The notes under the pieces were generated by a model that worked only from the letters and a program-made list of their open reading frames with translations, did no database searches and was not told the DNA's origin. This document shows, one piece after another, positions 38,095 to 46,799 of a stretch of DNA of 64,000 nucleotides (positions are counted from its first letter, which is position 1; every line of letters begins with the position of its first letter). Location: assembly GCA_934725985.1 (NCBI GenBank), contig CAKVCX010000001.1:248001-312000 (forward strand), given 5' to 3'. The position numbers and the translations under genes were made by a program. This DNA is from an uncultured Bacilli bacterium (GTDB taxonomy: Bacteria; Bacillota_I; Bacilli_A; RFN20; CAG-826).

Positions 38095-38610
38095 TCAGTT
38101 AGCGGCCGGAGTCTCGGCCTCTGGGTTTTGCTTGTCGGCTATAGCTTTAACTGTAGCGGCAAATTTGGTAATAGGTGCATTCAAGCACGATAGGAACATG
38201 GAAATAAGTCCGTTCTTATCTGGAAGCTTAGCAATCTCTTTGACTTTTGCAGCATCAAGAGTTTGTCCTTCGGCAATTCCACCTTTAATAACAAGGTGTT
38301 CATGGAAACGAGAGAATTTGGCTAAAGCTTTTGGCCCTTTAGAAATATCTTCAGAGAAAACAAATCCATTAGGTCCTTCGAGAACATTTCCTAAGTCGGG
38401 TTGATTGGCTTCCTTAAGAGCACGGCGAACCATGGTGTTCTTGTAGACGGTGAAAGTTGAACCTGCACCTTCTAATGTCTTACGGAGTTCTTGCAACTCG
38501 GCAACGGTCAATCCTTGGTAGGAAACAACCGTGAAGGATCCGGCCTTTTCAAAACCGGTAACGATTTCATTAACGGCATCCTTCTTGGCTTGTAGAGCTT
38601 TTTGATTCAT
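38095..38610 (-). CDS. rplJ: 50S ribosomal protein L10
   Basis: 171 residues. The stalk base protein, with the usual start ([38 protein letters not shown]). AGGAGG precedes the ATG, and an L10 leader lies upstream. Confidence 0.98.
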   Translation of the reverse strand: MNQKALQAKKDAVNEIVTGFEKAGSFTVVSYQGLTVAELQELRKTLEGAGSTFTVYKNTMVRRALKEANQPDLGNVLEGPNGFVFSEDISKGPKALAKFSRFHEHLVIKGGIAEGQTLDAAKVKEIAKLPDKNGLISMFLSCLNAPITKFAATVKAIADKQNPEAETPAAN

Positions 38611-38639
38611 GTTTCTACCTCCTTTCTTGTCGAATATAT

Positions 38640-38756
38640 GTGAAGCTTCAATATAACTAGTGAGAGCGTGAATTTATTTGCAACCTCAGCAGGGTGATTT
38701 TTTTAAGGCAATTGCCCCCGGCTATCTTAGGTATACGAAGCCATTCACCAAAATTA
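38640..38756 (-). ncRNA. L10 leader (autoregulatory mRNA element)
   Basis: The minus-strand segment carries CCTAAGATAGCCGGGGGCAA, TTGCCTTAAAAA and CACCCTGCTGAGGT, the conserved core of the L10 leader family that mimics the L10 site on 23S rRNA. L10 or L10-L12 binding would repress rplJ-rplL translation. Confidence 0.8.
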
Positions 38757-38757
38757 A

Positions 38758-39450
38758 TTAGTTGCGTCCGGCAAAGGTAATCGCAACGGCTGGTCCCATG
38801 GTGGTTGAGATGGCAGCGCTGAGAATGAATGTTCCCTTAACAGTGGATGGACGGGATTTAGCGATATGGTCACAAACGTTTGCAAGGTTATCTAGCAAAT
38901 CCGCATCAGAGAAAGAAACTTTGGCAATAGACATTGCAAGGTTGCCATCTTTATCAACACGGTAAGCAATCTTACCTTTTTTGATTTCGCTAACGGCAGT
39001 CTTAACGTCCATAGTAACGGTTCCTGTCTTTGGGTTTGGCATTAAGCCTTTTGGTCCAAGGACACGACCCATTTTTCCTAATTCACCCATCATGTCTGGG
39101 GTGGCAACGATGATATCGAATCCAAACCAGTTTTCCCTTTGGATCTTCTCAAGCATTTCTTTTCCACCGAAGAAATCGGCACCGGATTCTTTGGCATCAT
39201 CAAGCTTGGTGTTGGTGAGGACAAGAACCTTTTTAGTCTTACCGTTTCCATGGGGAAGGGTAATGGTCCCACGAATCAATTGGTCGGCAAGAGTTGGGTT
39301 TACGTTCAACTTGAAGCTGACATCAATTGAAGAATCAAATTTTGTAACGCTGGTTTCCTTAACTAACTTAACAGCTTCTTCAAGAGAATAAAGTTTGTTG
39401 GCATCGACCTTTTTGAGGGCGGCTTCATATTTTTTGCTATGTTTTTTCAT
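38758..39450 (-). CDS. rplA: 50S ribosomal protein L1
   Basis: 230 residues with the usual start (MKKHSKKYEAALKKVDANKLYSLEEAVKLV) and the MPNPKTGTVT loop. Partner of rplK, 17 bases downstream of it. L1 is the likely repressor acting on the leader upstream of rplK. Confidence 0.98.
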   Translation of the reverse strand: MKKHSKKYEAALKKVDANKLYSLEEAVKLVKETSVTKFDSSIDVSFKLNVNPTLADQLIRGTITLPHGNGKTKKVLVLTNTKLDDAKESGADFFGGKEMLEKIQRENWFGFDIIVATPDMMGELGKMGRVLGPKGLMPNPKTGTVTMDVKTAVSEIKKGKIAYRVDKDGNLAMSIAKVSFSDADLLDNLANVCDHIAKSRPSTVKGTFILSAAISTTMGPAVAITFAGRN

Positions 39451-39467
39451 TTCACCTACTCCTCAAA

Positions 39468-39881
39468 TTACTTAGCATCGACGGCAATGCCCATTTGTTT
39501 GCAGCTGCCGGCAACGATTTTCTTAGCGGCTTCAATGTCCTCAGTATTGAGATCAGGAAGCTTATATTTGGCGATTTCTTCAAGTTGAGCTTGAGAGATA
39601 TGGCCAACGATGGTTTTGGCTGCGCCAGAACCTTTTTTAACCCCGGCGGCTTTTAGAATTAAGCCTGCAACCGGGCTAGTTTTGATGACGAAGTCGTAGG
39701 ACTTGTCTTCGTAAGCAGTGATGATGACTGGGACGATTTCTCCCCTTCTGTCACCGGTCTTTGCATTGAAATCGGTACAGAATTTGTTCATAACGACGCC
39801 AGCAGAAGCTAGCTTCGGGCCAGGATGGGCTTCTCCGCCCGGGAGTTCCATCTTGACGACTTTGACGATCTTTTTGCTCAT
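39468..39881 (-). CDS. rplK: 50S ribosomal protein L11
   Basis: 137 residues from the ATG at 39881, which has AGGAGG ahead; a reading ten codons longer would lack a site. Contains PGGEAHPGPKLASAGV, and KTSPVAGLILKAAGVKKGSG, part of the GTPase-centre domain. Confidence 0.97.
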   Translation of the reverse strand: MSKKIVKVVKMELPGGEAHPGPKLASAGVVMNKFCTDFNAKTGDRRGEIVPVIITAYEDKSYDFVIKTSPVAGLILKAAGVKKGSGAAKTIVGHISQAQLEEIAKYKLPDLNTEDIEAAKKIVAGSCKQMGIAVDAK

Positions 39882-39913
39882 GGATTTCCTCCTTAAATGG
39901 AATCTAAGCATGC

Positions 39914-39949
39914 AGTGGTATACGGAAGTTCGTCATAACTCCCTCCCAC
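39914..39949 (-). ncRNA. L1-binding leader hairpin of rplK-rplA
   Basis: On the minus strand an outer GTGG/CCAC stem encloses an asymmetric internal loop (GAG side) and an inner 7-bp stem GGGAGTT / AACTTCC with loop ATGACG. This matches the kinked L1 site found in mRNA leaders and 23S rRNA, so L1 feedback on rplK-rplA is expected. A second stem, CGCGTA / TACGCG, lies just upstream. Confidence 0.65.
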
Positions 39950-39976
39950 GCATTCGCGTAGCAATACGCGTTTGCA

Positions 39977-40005
39977 AGTATACACATGTGTACGTGCGTA
40001 TGCAA
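39977..40005 (-). promoter_or_regulatory. Promoter of rplK-rplA
   Basis: On the minus strand, -35 TTGCAT (40000-40005) and -10 TATACT (39977-39982) are 17 bases apart; the leader of about 90 bases holds the L1 site. The stretch from 40006 to 40178 shows nothing else. Confidence 0.65.
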
Positions 40006-40178
40006 GTGGAATTTTCAATATGCAAAAATAAAAACCAAAATCAGAAAGCGTTCTTAGAATTCATTTAGTCAATTTAGTTTTGCACGTGTATTGATTTTCG
40101 TTTCACATACCCCTACTTTAGAAATCGAAAAATGCATGTTTTTAAAGGAAAGATAGAGAATTAATCGCGATTAAGCTT

Positions 40179-40208
40179 AGAAAAAAGGCAATGAGTATTC
40201 TCACTGCC
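40179..40208 (-). terminator. Terminator of the metal ATPase gene
   Basis: The stem GGCAGTGAG / CTCATTGCC (one G-T pair, 40187-40208) is followed on the minus strand by TTTTTTCT. Confidence 0.92.
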
Positions 40209-40229
40209 AAGATAAAAATTAAATAAAAA

Positions 40230-42134
40230 TTAGTTTTTCTCAATTTTGCTATAGCCAAGCAACAAAGATGATAAAATCATGGCCATAGCTAAACCGGAAT
40301 CGGCTAAAACCGCGACAAATAGAGGCACACTCCAAGTCCCCATAAAGGAAGAAATAACAGAACAAACCATTACGGCTAATTTAACAAAAAGAGAAACAAC
40401 TATATTAAACGCTGCCCTATTTCTAGTTTTATGAGCAATTTTAACTAATGTAACGACTTTCTCAGGGTCGTCATTCATAATAACGCAATCGGCATTTTCT
40501 ACGGCAACATCAGATCCTAGTCCGCCCATGGCAATCCCAACATCGGCAAGGACAATACTAGGCGCATCGTTAATGCCATCCCCAACAAAGGCGAGCGTTC
40601 CTTCATCTTTATCGATTAAAGAATGGAGGAATTCAACCTTCTGTTCTGGCTTTAATCCTGCTTCAACATGGTCAACTCCTAAACTAGCTCCAATTCTTTC
40701 GGCATTTTCTTTTTTATCACCTGAAACAATATAAGTTGAAACGCCAAGTTGCTTTAAACCATTAATACAATTTTTTGATGTCGATTTAACTTGGTCTTCT
40801 AATTCAATATAGCCAACACATTTTCCATCAATAGACATAAATGTTTTAATTCCGGCTTCGCTTTTATCGTCATAATTACAATAACTGGCTTTGCCAACTT
40901 TAACTACACGGCCCTTATAAATGCAATTAACGCCGCACCCTGGAACTTCGTTATATTCTTTTATTTGCTTTGAATCAAAAATAGCATTATAAGCCACTAT
41001 AGCTTTGGCGATAGGATGAGAAGAAAGAGATTCGGCGGCGGATAAATATTCGAGGAATTCTTCTTTTTTTATGCCCATGGGCTCAACCTTTTTTATAGCG
41101 AACTCCCCTTTTGTTAAAGTACCAGTTTTATCAAAAGCCACATGTTTTAATTCCAATAACTTATCAAAATAGCCAGCTCCTTTAACTAAAATTCCATTTT
41201 TAGATGCCAAACCAAGCCCAGAAAAATAAGCTAAAGGTATAGAAATTACTATTGCGCAGGGACAACTAACAACTAGAAATGACAAGGATGAATAAATCCA
41301 GCTAGACCAAACCGAGGAATCATTAATTCCTAAAAACAAAGGAGGTATACAAGCGACTAGAATAGCTAAAAAAGTAACTACAGGTGTGTAATATTTGGAA
41401 AATTTAGTGATAAATCTAGTTGCCTTAGACTTCTTTTCGGCACTGTTTTCAACTAAATCAAGTAACTTAGCGATAGTAGATTCACTATAAGGCTTGCTTG
41501 CTTTAACTTTTAAAGAACCAGATTTAAGAATTGAACCAGAAACTACCTCATCCCCTTCTTTTTTAGAGATTAAATTAAATTCTCCAGTAAGAGAAGACTC
41601 GTCAGTCTCCCCGTTTCCTGATAGAACAACTCCATCGCAAAGGACTTTCATGCCGCTGCCAATCATGACAATATCGCCAATCTCAAGTTTTTCACTTGGC
41701 TTTTGGATTATTTTTCCATCTACCTCGACATTGGCTTTTTCTTCTCTTAAATCAATAGCCTTAGTAATGGCTTTTTTAGATTTTTCTTCAGCCAAATCTT
41801 CAAACATCTCTCCGATTTGATAAAGAAGAATAACCAAGACACCCTCCATATATTCGTTATGCTCTGGTCCATATGCCCTTAAAGCAAAAGCCCCGGCAGA
41901 AGCTAGAAGCATCAACATGCATTCGTTAAACAATTCATGCTCAACAAAAATGCTTTTAAACGCTTCGATTAAAATGTCATAGCCAATTACTAAATATGCC
42001 GTAAGCATGACTATTAAATTGGCATACCAAGAAAACTCTTCTGTAAGCCAAAGCTTTCCAACTAAAATCAAGGCAATGGTTATAGCCGATCTAATAGATA
42101 GACTAATTATTTCTTTTTTTGAATCTTCTTCCAT
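40230..42134 (-). CDS. P1B-type heavy-metal efflux ATPase (Zn/Cd/Pb class)
   Basis: 634 residues. Shows the CPC metal-site helix (SCPCAIVISIPLAYFSGLG), phosphorylation motif DKTGTLTKGEF, the HP dipeptide (SSHPIAKA) and GDGINDAPSIVLADVGIAMG. No N-terminal metal-binding (CXXC) domain is present. The pairing with an ArsR/SmtB repressor four bases upstream supports zinc or cadmium export; the CPC plus partner cannot tell which metal. In an operon with the repressor gene. Confidence 0.93.
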   Translation of the reverse strand: MEEDSKKEIISLSIRSAITIALILVGKLWLTEEFSWYANLIVMLTAYLVIGYDILIEAFKSIFVEHELFNECMLMLLASAGAFALRAYGPEHNEYMEGVLVILLYQIGEMFEDLAEEKSKKAITKAIDLREEKANVEVDGKIIQKPSEKLEIGDIVMIGSGMKVLCDGVVLSGNGETDESSLTGEFNLISKKEGDEVVSGSILKSGSLKVKASKPYSESTIAKLLDLVENSAEKKSKATRFITKFSKYYTPVVTFLAILVACIPPLFLGINDSSVWSSWIYSSLSFLVVSCPCAIVISIPLAYFSGLGLASKNGILVKGAGYFDKLLELKHVAFDKTGTLTKGEFAIKKVEPMGIKKEEFLEYLSAAESLSSHPIAKAIVAYNAIFDSKQIKEYNEVPGCGVNCIYKGRVVKVGKASYCNYDDKSEAGIKTFMSIDGKCVGYIELEDQVKSTSKNCINGLKQLGVSTYIVSGDKKENAERIGASLGVDHVEAGLKPEQKVEFLHSLIDKDEGTLAFVGDGINDAPSIVLADVGIAMGGLGSDVAVENADCVIMNDDPEKVVTLVKIAHKTRNRAAFNIVVSLFVKLAVMVCSVISSFMGTWSVPLFVAVLADSGLAMAMILSSLLLGYSKIEKN

Positions 42135-42137
42135 TTT

Positions 42138-42434
42138 TTATTCCTCCAAAACGTGCTCATAAACAACATTTAAAAGTTTAATAACGTGTTCATCTGCCAA
42201 AGAATAATAAACACACGTCCCCTCTTTTCTAGTCGAAACAAGATTGGCTTTTCTAAGAATGCGAAGTTGGTGAGAAACCAAAGATTGGGAAGCCCCAACT
42301 TCTTTAATAATCTCAGAAACATTTTTTTCTTTTTCCGAAATAGCATACATAATCTTTAAGCGAGTAAAATCGCTAGCAATATTTAGCATGCTTTCCATCT
42401 TGTCTATTATTTTATCGCTAGGCATTTCAGACAT
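42138..42434 (-). CDS. ArsR/SmtB family metal-sensing repressor
   Basis: The 98-residue winged-helix protein has a recognition helix SQSLVSHQLRILRKANLV and a C-terminal helix DEHVIKLLNVVYEHVLEE whose Asp, His, His and Glu follow the alpha-5 zinc site of SmtB/CzrA-type sensors. No alpha-3 Cys motif (ELCVCDL) is present, arguing against arsenic or CadC-type sensing. AGGAGG precedes the ATG. It represses itself and the ATPase through the three palindromes just upstream. Confidence 0.92.
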   Translation of the reverse strand: MSEMPSDKIIDKMESMLNIASDFTRLKIMYAISEKEKNVSEIIKEVGASQSLVSHQLRILRKANLVSTRKEGTCVYYSLADEHVIKLLNVVYEHVLEE

Positions 42435-42447
42435 TTGCTACCTCCTA

Positions 42448-42532
42448 ATATGAATGGTTTTTCATATTTTCGTTTATAAGTATATGAATGTTCTTTCATA
42501 TTTTCAAGAATAATATGAAACTTTATTCATAT
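42448..42532 (-). promoter_or_regulatory. Three perfect ArsR operators, ATATGAA-N6-TTCATAT, over the promoter
   Basis: Perfect 7-6-7 palindromes lie at 42448-42467, 42482-42501 and 42513-42532, spaced 34 and 31 bases. The promoter (-35 TTGAAA at 42502-42507, -10 TATACT at 42479-42484, 17 bases apart) has the middle palindrome filling its spacer. The third abuts the stop codon of the upstream gene and the first overlaps the ribosome-binding region of the repressor gene. This is the classic 12-2-12 type site of SmtB-like repressors. Confidence 0.9.
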
Positions 42533-43042
42533 TTATATATCTAAATGTTCGATTTCTACCATTGTATCGGCATTTATCAAAGAAATTTTATCTTTGTTAA
42601 TTATGGCAAAAGAAGGACTGCCATCTCTAGGAATAGCAATAGAACCCGGGTTTAAATGAATCACTCCGCCTTCTGAATATAAGCATTTAACGTGGGTATG
42701 GCCGTTTATTAATAAGTCGTTTGGTGGAAACGAACAAAAAGATAACGGCTTATGAGAAATATGACTTGTGTGTCCAAATATATCTAGTGACCTATTCAAA
42801 GGCATATCTAGCCCAAGCAAAAAAGAATCTTCCTCGAAATCGCAATTACCCCTAACTGCTATTTTGTTCTCTTTTATTTCCTTTATTTTAGACGTGACAT
42901 AACCTTCATCGACATCATATCCGCCATGCAACAAATCACCTAATAAAATAACTACATCGGGTTTAAAAATAGAAATTGACTTAAGCAATCTATCCATACC
43001 TTTTTTTGAACCATGGATATCGGAAACAATTAAATAAGACAT
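42533..43042 (-). CDS. YfcE/MJ0936-like metallophosphodiesterase
   Basis: About 169 residues from ATG 43042 (MSYLIVSDIHGS). Motifs SDIHGS, LLGDLLHGG, GNCD and NGHTHV make the complete two-metal site of calcineurin-like phosphodiesterases. The natural substrate of this family is unsettled. It diverges from the 201-residue gene. Confidence 0.9.
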   Translation of the reverse strand: MSYLIVSDIHGSKKGMDRLLKSISIFKPDVVILLGDLLHGGYDVDEGYVTSKIKEIKENKIAVRGNCDFEEDSFLLGLDMPLNRSLDIFGHTSHISHKPLSFCSFPPNDLLINGHTHVKCLYSEGGVIHLNPGSIAIPRDGSPSFAIINKDKISLINADTMVEIEHLDI

Positions 43043-43091
43043 AACGAATAAATTATAAAACAATGAAGACAAAATATTGTATTATTGTTCT

Positions 43092-43682
43092 ATGAAACAC
43101 GCAGAAAACGCATTCCAACTATTACTAGACCAATACTCCTATACAATTGATTCATATCTTCGGTTAGATCTAAGCAATAAAACCATAGATGAAATTAAAA
43201 TCGTATTAGGAGGATCATCATTTCTTATCGATAAGTTGTTTGCTAAGGAAAACGCAGGCAAAGAAATTACCAATTTAATAGAAGAAGAAATGGATAATCC
43301 AAACCTAGAAAAACTAGTCGATGAAGCGACAAAGTTAAAGATGGCAATGGACAAAAAAGAAATTTTATCAAAAGGCAGTCCTTTAAAAAATTACCTAGAT
43401 TGGTTAAGAAAAAGCGAGGACGCTCCTTCTTATTTAACTTGCGATAATTATGGCAGATTAGCTTTAGCCACCTTAGACGATATAGTTTCCATCACTTGCG
43501 ATGAACAATCTAGCGAAAGTCATTTAAGAATAACTGAATTGCTTTTTTTAAATATCGTCGATTCCTTTTATCAAATTTACATGACTTTGGACTCCGCGAC
43601 TTTTAAAAAGCACAACTCCTATATAGGCTTTAAACAAATAAATGCTGCTTTAGACGATATAAGAAAGCATATTTATGACTAG
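43092..43682 (+). CDS. Hypothetical helical protein
   Basis: About 196 residues from ATG 43092; no family recognised, no signal peptide or membrane helix. Predicted mostly helical and acidic. A TATTAT box ends six bases before the ATG and there is no Shine-Dalgarno site, suggesting a leaderless mRNA. It is one of few plus-strand genes. Confidence 0.6.
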   Translation: MKHAENAFQLLLDQYSYTIDSYLRLDLSNKTIDEIKIVLGGSSFLIDKLFAKENAGKEITNLIEEEMDNPNLEKLVDEATKLKMAMDKKEILSKGSPLKNYLDWLRKSEDAPSYLTCDNYGRLALATLDDIVSITCDEQSSESHLRITELLFLNIVDSFYQIYMTLDSATFKKHNSYIGFKQINAALDDIRKHIYD

Positions 43683-43759
43683 GGTATCATAAAAAAAGAC
43701 CATTTTTTCATAAGCGATTCCGAAACAAAAAATTGTTTATCTTTTTAAAAACCCAAGAT

Positions 43760-43796
43760 TTAAAAAAACAAGCACCGCTGTTTGATGATGCTTGTT
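43760..43796 (-). terminator. Terminator of rpmG-secE-nusG
   Basis: The stem AACAAGCA / TGCTTGTT (43767-43796) is followed on the minus strand by TTTTTAAAT. Confidence 0.85.
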
Positions 43797-43807
43797 TATA
43801 AATAATT

Positions 43808-44365
43808 TTATATTTTTTCGATTTCAGAGAAATCAACATCGACTGGAGTAGAACGGCCAAAGAAGACTGTTTCGACTCTGCAAGCTCCAGTAGCTTTATC
43901 AATGGAGATAATCTTCCCTTCGGTTCCTTCAAGTGGACCATGAATTACTTTGACATTATCGCCAACGGCATAGCGATCATACATGGAATCATCAACCATG
44001 CCCATTCTTTTTAGGACAGGTTCGATTTCTTCTCTAGTAACAGGGGTTGGTTTTTGTCCGCCACCACTAGAACCAGCAATACCAGTAACCCCTGGAGTAT
44101 TACGGACAATATACCAAGATTGATCTGTCATGATCATTTCGACAAACATATATCCTGGATATAAATTAACGGTTTTGGTTTTTCCAGTCGGAAGCCCATC
44201 TTTTAAAACAGGTACTTCTTGATCGCAAACCAGGACACGAAGAATTAAATCTTGCATGCCCATAGAATTTATACGTTTTCTAAGATTATCGGCAGTTTTT
44301 GCTTCATGCATAGAATAAGTGGTAACTATATACCACTGCTTTTCACCTAAATTTGTAGCAGCCAT
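43808..44365 (-). CDS. nusG: Transcription termination/antitermination factor NusG
   Basis: About 185 residues. NGN domain (QWYIVTTYSMHEAKTADNL ... YPGYMFVEMIMTDQSWYIVRNTPGVTGI) and the KOW domain (VGDNVKVIHGPLEGTEGKI). Start at 44365 (MAATNL) with GGAGG ahead, one base after the secE stop. Confidence 0.97.
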   Translation of the reverse strand: MAATNLGEKQWYIVTTYSMHEAKTADNLRKRINSMGMQDLILRVLVCDQEVPVLKDGLPTGKTKTVNLYPGYMFVEMIMTDQSWYIVRNTPGVTGIAGSSGGGQKPTPVTREEIEPVLKRMGMVDDSMYDRYAVGDNVKVIHGPLEGTEGKIISIDKATGACRVETVFFGRSTPVDVDFSEIEKI

Positions 44366-44366
44366 T

Positions 44367-44561
44367 TTATTTTCCTCCAAAGGCATTTCTTAATTGTTGA
44401 ATCAACGAACCAGCGGTCAAATCTTCTAACGAAAGGAAGATAGCCGCAAATGCAGCAATGCAAATTACAACTGCAATGGTCGGTAATAAAACATCACGCT
44501 TTGGCCAACGAACCCTTTTGCCTTCTTTAATTACTTCTTTTGTGTACTTGATTGGGGTCAT
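44367..44561 (-). CDS. secE: Preprotein translocase subunit SecE
   Basis: 64 residues from ATG 44561 with GGGAGG ahead: amphipathic KEVIKEGKRVRWPKRDVL and a single membrane helix (TIAVVICIAAFAAIFLSL). A longer upstream frame overlaps rpmG and lacks support. Confidence 0.93.
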   Translation of the reverse strand: MTPIKYTKEVIKEGKRVRWPKRDVLLPTIAVVICIAAFAAIFLSLEDLTAGSLIQQLRNAFGGK

Positions 44562-44577
44562 AATATTCCTCCCTGGT

Positions 44578-44727
44578 TCACTTACTTTCTTTGTGGAGAG
44601 TGTGCTTTCCACAATGCTTGCAAAATTTCATCAATTCTAGACGTTTTGGATTGTCTTTACTTTTGTAAATTGTATAGTTTCGTGCTAGACAATCGGTGCA
44701 AATCAAAAAAACCTTTTCCCTACCCAT
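44578..44727 (-). CDS. rpmG: 50S ribosomal protein L33
   Basis: A 49-residue protein starting [13 protein letters not shown] and ending [15 protein letters not shown]. Two CxxC pairs make it the zinc-binding form. It is the first gene of the rpmG-secE-nusG unit. The ATG has no clear Shine-Dalgarno site; the stop is 16 bases before the secE start. Confidence 0.93.
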   Translation of the reverse strand: MGREKVFLICTDCLARNYTIYKSKDNPKRLELMKFCKHCGKHTLHKESK

Positions 44728-44751
44728 AATTGATTAACTTTCAGCGTGTCT

Positions 44752-44780
44752 ACTTTAATAGGCTAAAGGCAACTTGTCAA
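44752..44780 (-). promoter_or_regulatory. Promoter of rpmG-secE-nusG
   Basis: On the minus strand, a perfect -35 TTGACA (44775-44780) is 17 bases from a weaker -10 TAAAGT (44752-44757). Confidence 0.6.
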
Positions 44781-44809
44781 TAAGATTAATCTTCTATTTA
44801 AATTTTAAT

Positions 44810-45367
44810 TTAAAAACTTTCCGCTATTTGGTAATAAGCAACTTCTTCGGAAGGGTAATAATAAGCCCCTAAAGTTTCTCCATTTGTATCAAAATAAATT
44901 TGGGTCGGTGAAAGACCTTCAAATGTAAATAGAGGATACCAAGTGCTTTGCAAATTTTCACTGTATATAATTGAAATATTCAACGTTTCATTATCATCAA
45001 GCGAAAAAACAGGGCGATACTCTTTAATATTAGGAGCATAACTTATTCCATTAATTTTGAATTCTTTAATTTCGGGCGAGCAGACATGCTTTAGCACCGT
45101 CCGACAACATTCTTCAGTTAATTCATAATATTCGGGTTCAATATAAGAAAACGCATAAAACTTCATGTAACTAAAAGAACACACAACATAACTAAAAACG
45201 TTATCTTTCGGTTCATTAACTACAAAATATCCATCTTTTTTTCCATTAAAATCATAAAAAGAAAACTCGGTATCATAGCCATAAAGAGTTGTATAGAAAT
45301 AATGTTTTTTCCCAGAGCAAGAAACTCCAATTAGGCAAAATAATGCGATTAGTGATTTTCTTTTCAT
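44810..45367 (-). CDS. Hypothetical lipoprotein following a secreted protease
   Basis: 185 residues; signal with lipobox ending in Cys (LIGVSC, Cys17), then an aromatic-rich beta-type protein with no recognised domain. It starts three bases after the stop of the cysteine protease gene, so the two are co-transcribed. It could be an anchor, substrate or inhibitor of that protease; nothing in the sequence decides. Confidence 0.68.
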   Translation of the reverse strand: MKRKSLIALFCLIGVSCSGKKHYFYTTLYGYDTEFSFYDFNGKKDGYFVVNEPKDNVFSYVVCSFSYMKFYAFSYIEPEYYELTEECCRTVLKHVCSPEIKEFKINGISYAPNIKEYRPVFSLDDNETLNISIIYSENLQSTWYPLFTFEGLSPTQIYFDTNGETLGAYYYPSEEVAYYQIAESF

Positions 45368-45370
45368 AAG

Positions 45371-46597
45371 TTACCAGCGAAAGCAAGTAATCGCCCCCCA
45401 GCCTTTGTCATCCCACATATAGTGAGTTATATCAAAATATCTCGTCTCAGTCGACCAACCATCCTTGACCAGGAGGATGGTCGACCATTCCTCTTTTGTC
45501 CAAAAAAGCTGTTGTACTGTGCGACGATACGATCTATATCCAAAAACAGCAATAGCGTGGCTGCCATAACGACAGCCCTTTACAAATAGCAATATTGGTT
45601 TATGGTTTTCAAAAGTTTCCTTAAACTCAGTCGTTCCGACATACGCATTGTAATCAATTGTTTCGTAACCATCAAAAGTTAAAAGACCAAATCTTTTGCA
45701 TGTCTCTTCCATAATTCCTGATGTTTGCCAAAAATTAAGTCCTTTCCCATCTACCATATAAGTGCATGACATTTTTATGGCTTCTTGGCGAACCACAATG
45801 TACAAATCGTCAAAATCTTTTGCCGCTCTGTCTGAATCGTCATAAAAAGTATAGTTATCCGATAAAGACTTCACATATTTGTATGTATCATATTCGAAAA
45901 TTCTTGGATTATATTTTGTTTTCAAATTTTTAGGCAAAACGGAAAAAGCAGAATAATAGCCGTCATCCGCAAAATTTCTTAGAACAGTAAAGGCGGCCGT
46001 TGTAGTGCAATTGCCCTCTGAGCTACCATTTTTAGAATAGCAGCTTAGATAGCCTTGACTGAATCCTTGAAATTCATTAATTTTGCTCTCCGCAAAAAAC
46101 GTTCCACCTGGAAAAAATTTGTCCGTGTGATCTTTTAAATTCCCAGCATCAATTAGTTCACATTTTTTATCTCCATCTGAACTATATGTAGAAAGCAGAC
46201 TATTTTCTTTTTCTTCTTTCTCATAATCAAAGCCAAATGTAAATAAGCGAGAAATCTCATTATATATAATCGGAGTGTCTTGTTCCAATTTCAAAACATT
46301 AATATCACGTTCAAAAGAATAAAAAGAGAAACTATCACCCGTTAAAACAAATGAGCTTAAAGAATTTAACAAATACAATGTTGCTGATTTGTCGAAATTG
46401 TATCCAACAACCTTCGTTTGAATTTTTTTATCAATGGAACGAGCGTCAAATTCTTTGTCTATTGATGAACATAAAATTTTAATTTCATCAAGAGAATAAG
46501 AATCGGAAGTCCGTAAATCTTGAGCTTGCAAATTTATTGCATAAAACGACGTCGGAGGCAAAAGAAGAGCCAACAAATTAAGTGGAATGAGTTTCAT
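45371..46597 (-). CDS. Secreted papain/C39-like cysteine protease
   Basis: 408 residues. Signal peptide (LLALLLPPTSFYAINLQA), a pro-region (about 27-170), then a papain-fold-like domain with Cys197 in EGNCTTTAAFTVL, His347 in YGSHAIAVFGYRSY and a following LVKDGWST segment (Asp379), the order of catalytic residues seen in C39-like and C10-like peptidases. Several further Cys are present, unusual for a secreted protein of this kind. It is the first gene of a two-gene unit. Confidence 0.72.
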   Translation of the reverse strand: MKLIPLNLLALLLPPTSFYAINLQAQDLRTSDSYSLDEIKILCSSIDKEFDARSIDKKIQTKVVGYNFDKSATLYLLNSLSSFVLTGDSFSFYSFERDINVLKLEQDTPIIYNEISRLFTFGFDYEKEEKENSLLSTYSSDGDKKCELIDAGNLKDHTDKFFPGGTFFAESKINEFQGFSQGYLSCYSKNGSSEGNCTTTAAFTVLRNFADDGYYSAFSVLPKNLKTKYNPRIFEYDTYKYVKSLSDNYTFYDDSDRAAKDFDDLYIVVRQEAIKMSCTYMVDGKGLNFWQTSGIMEETCKRFGLLTFDGYETIDYNAYVGTTEFKETFENHKPILLFVKGCRYGSHAIAVFGYRSYRRTVQQLFWTKEEWSTILLVKDGWSTETRYFDITHYMWDDKGWGAITCFRW

Positions 46598-46618
46598 AAA
46601 TACCCCTTTGTTGGCTTC

Positions 46619-46647
46619 ATTTTATAGTATGCGAAAACTTTCTTCAA
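46619..46647 (-). promoter_or_regulatory. Promoter of the cysteine protease gene
   Basis: On the minus strand, -35 TTGAAG (46642-46647) and -10 TAAAAT (46619-46624) are 17 bases apart, just before the start codon region. Upstream at about 46722-46736 lies the palindrome AATGCA-ACG-TGCATT. Confidence 0.55.
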
Positions 46648-46799
46648 GAAAAAGAAAATGTGGCAACTTGACAATTTGAAGTACTTAAAAATGCATTATT
46701 GTCCTTTGAATTGTATAAAAATGCAACGTGCATTATACATACGTTTTTATTTTTTGATTAATCTATAGACTCATTAATTTTTCAATGTAGCATAAATTA

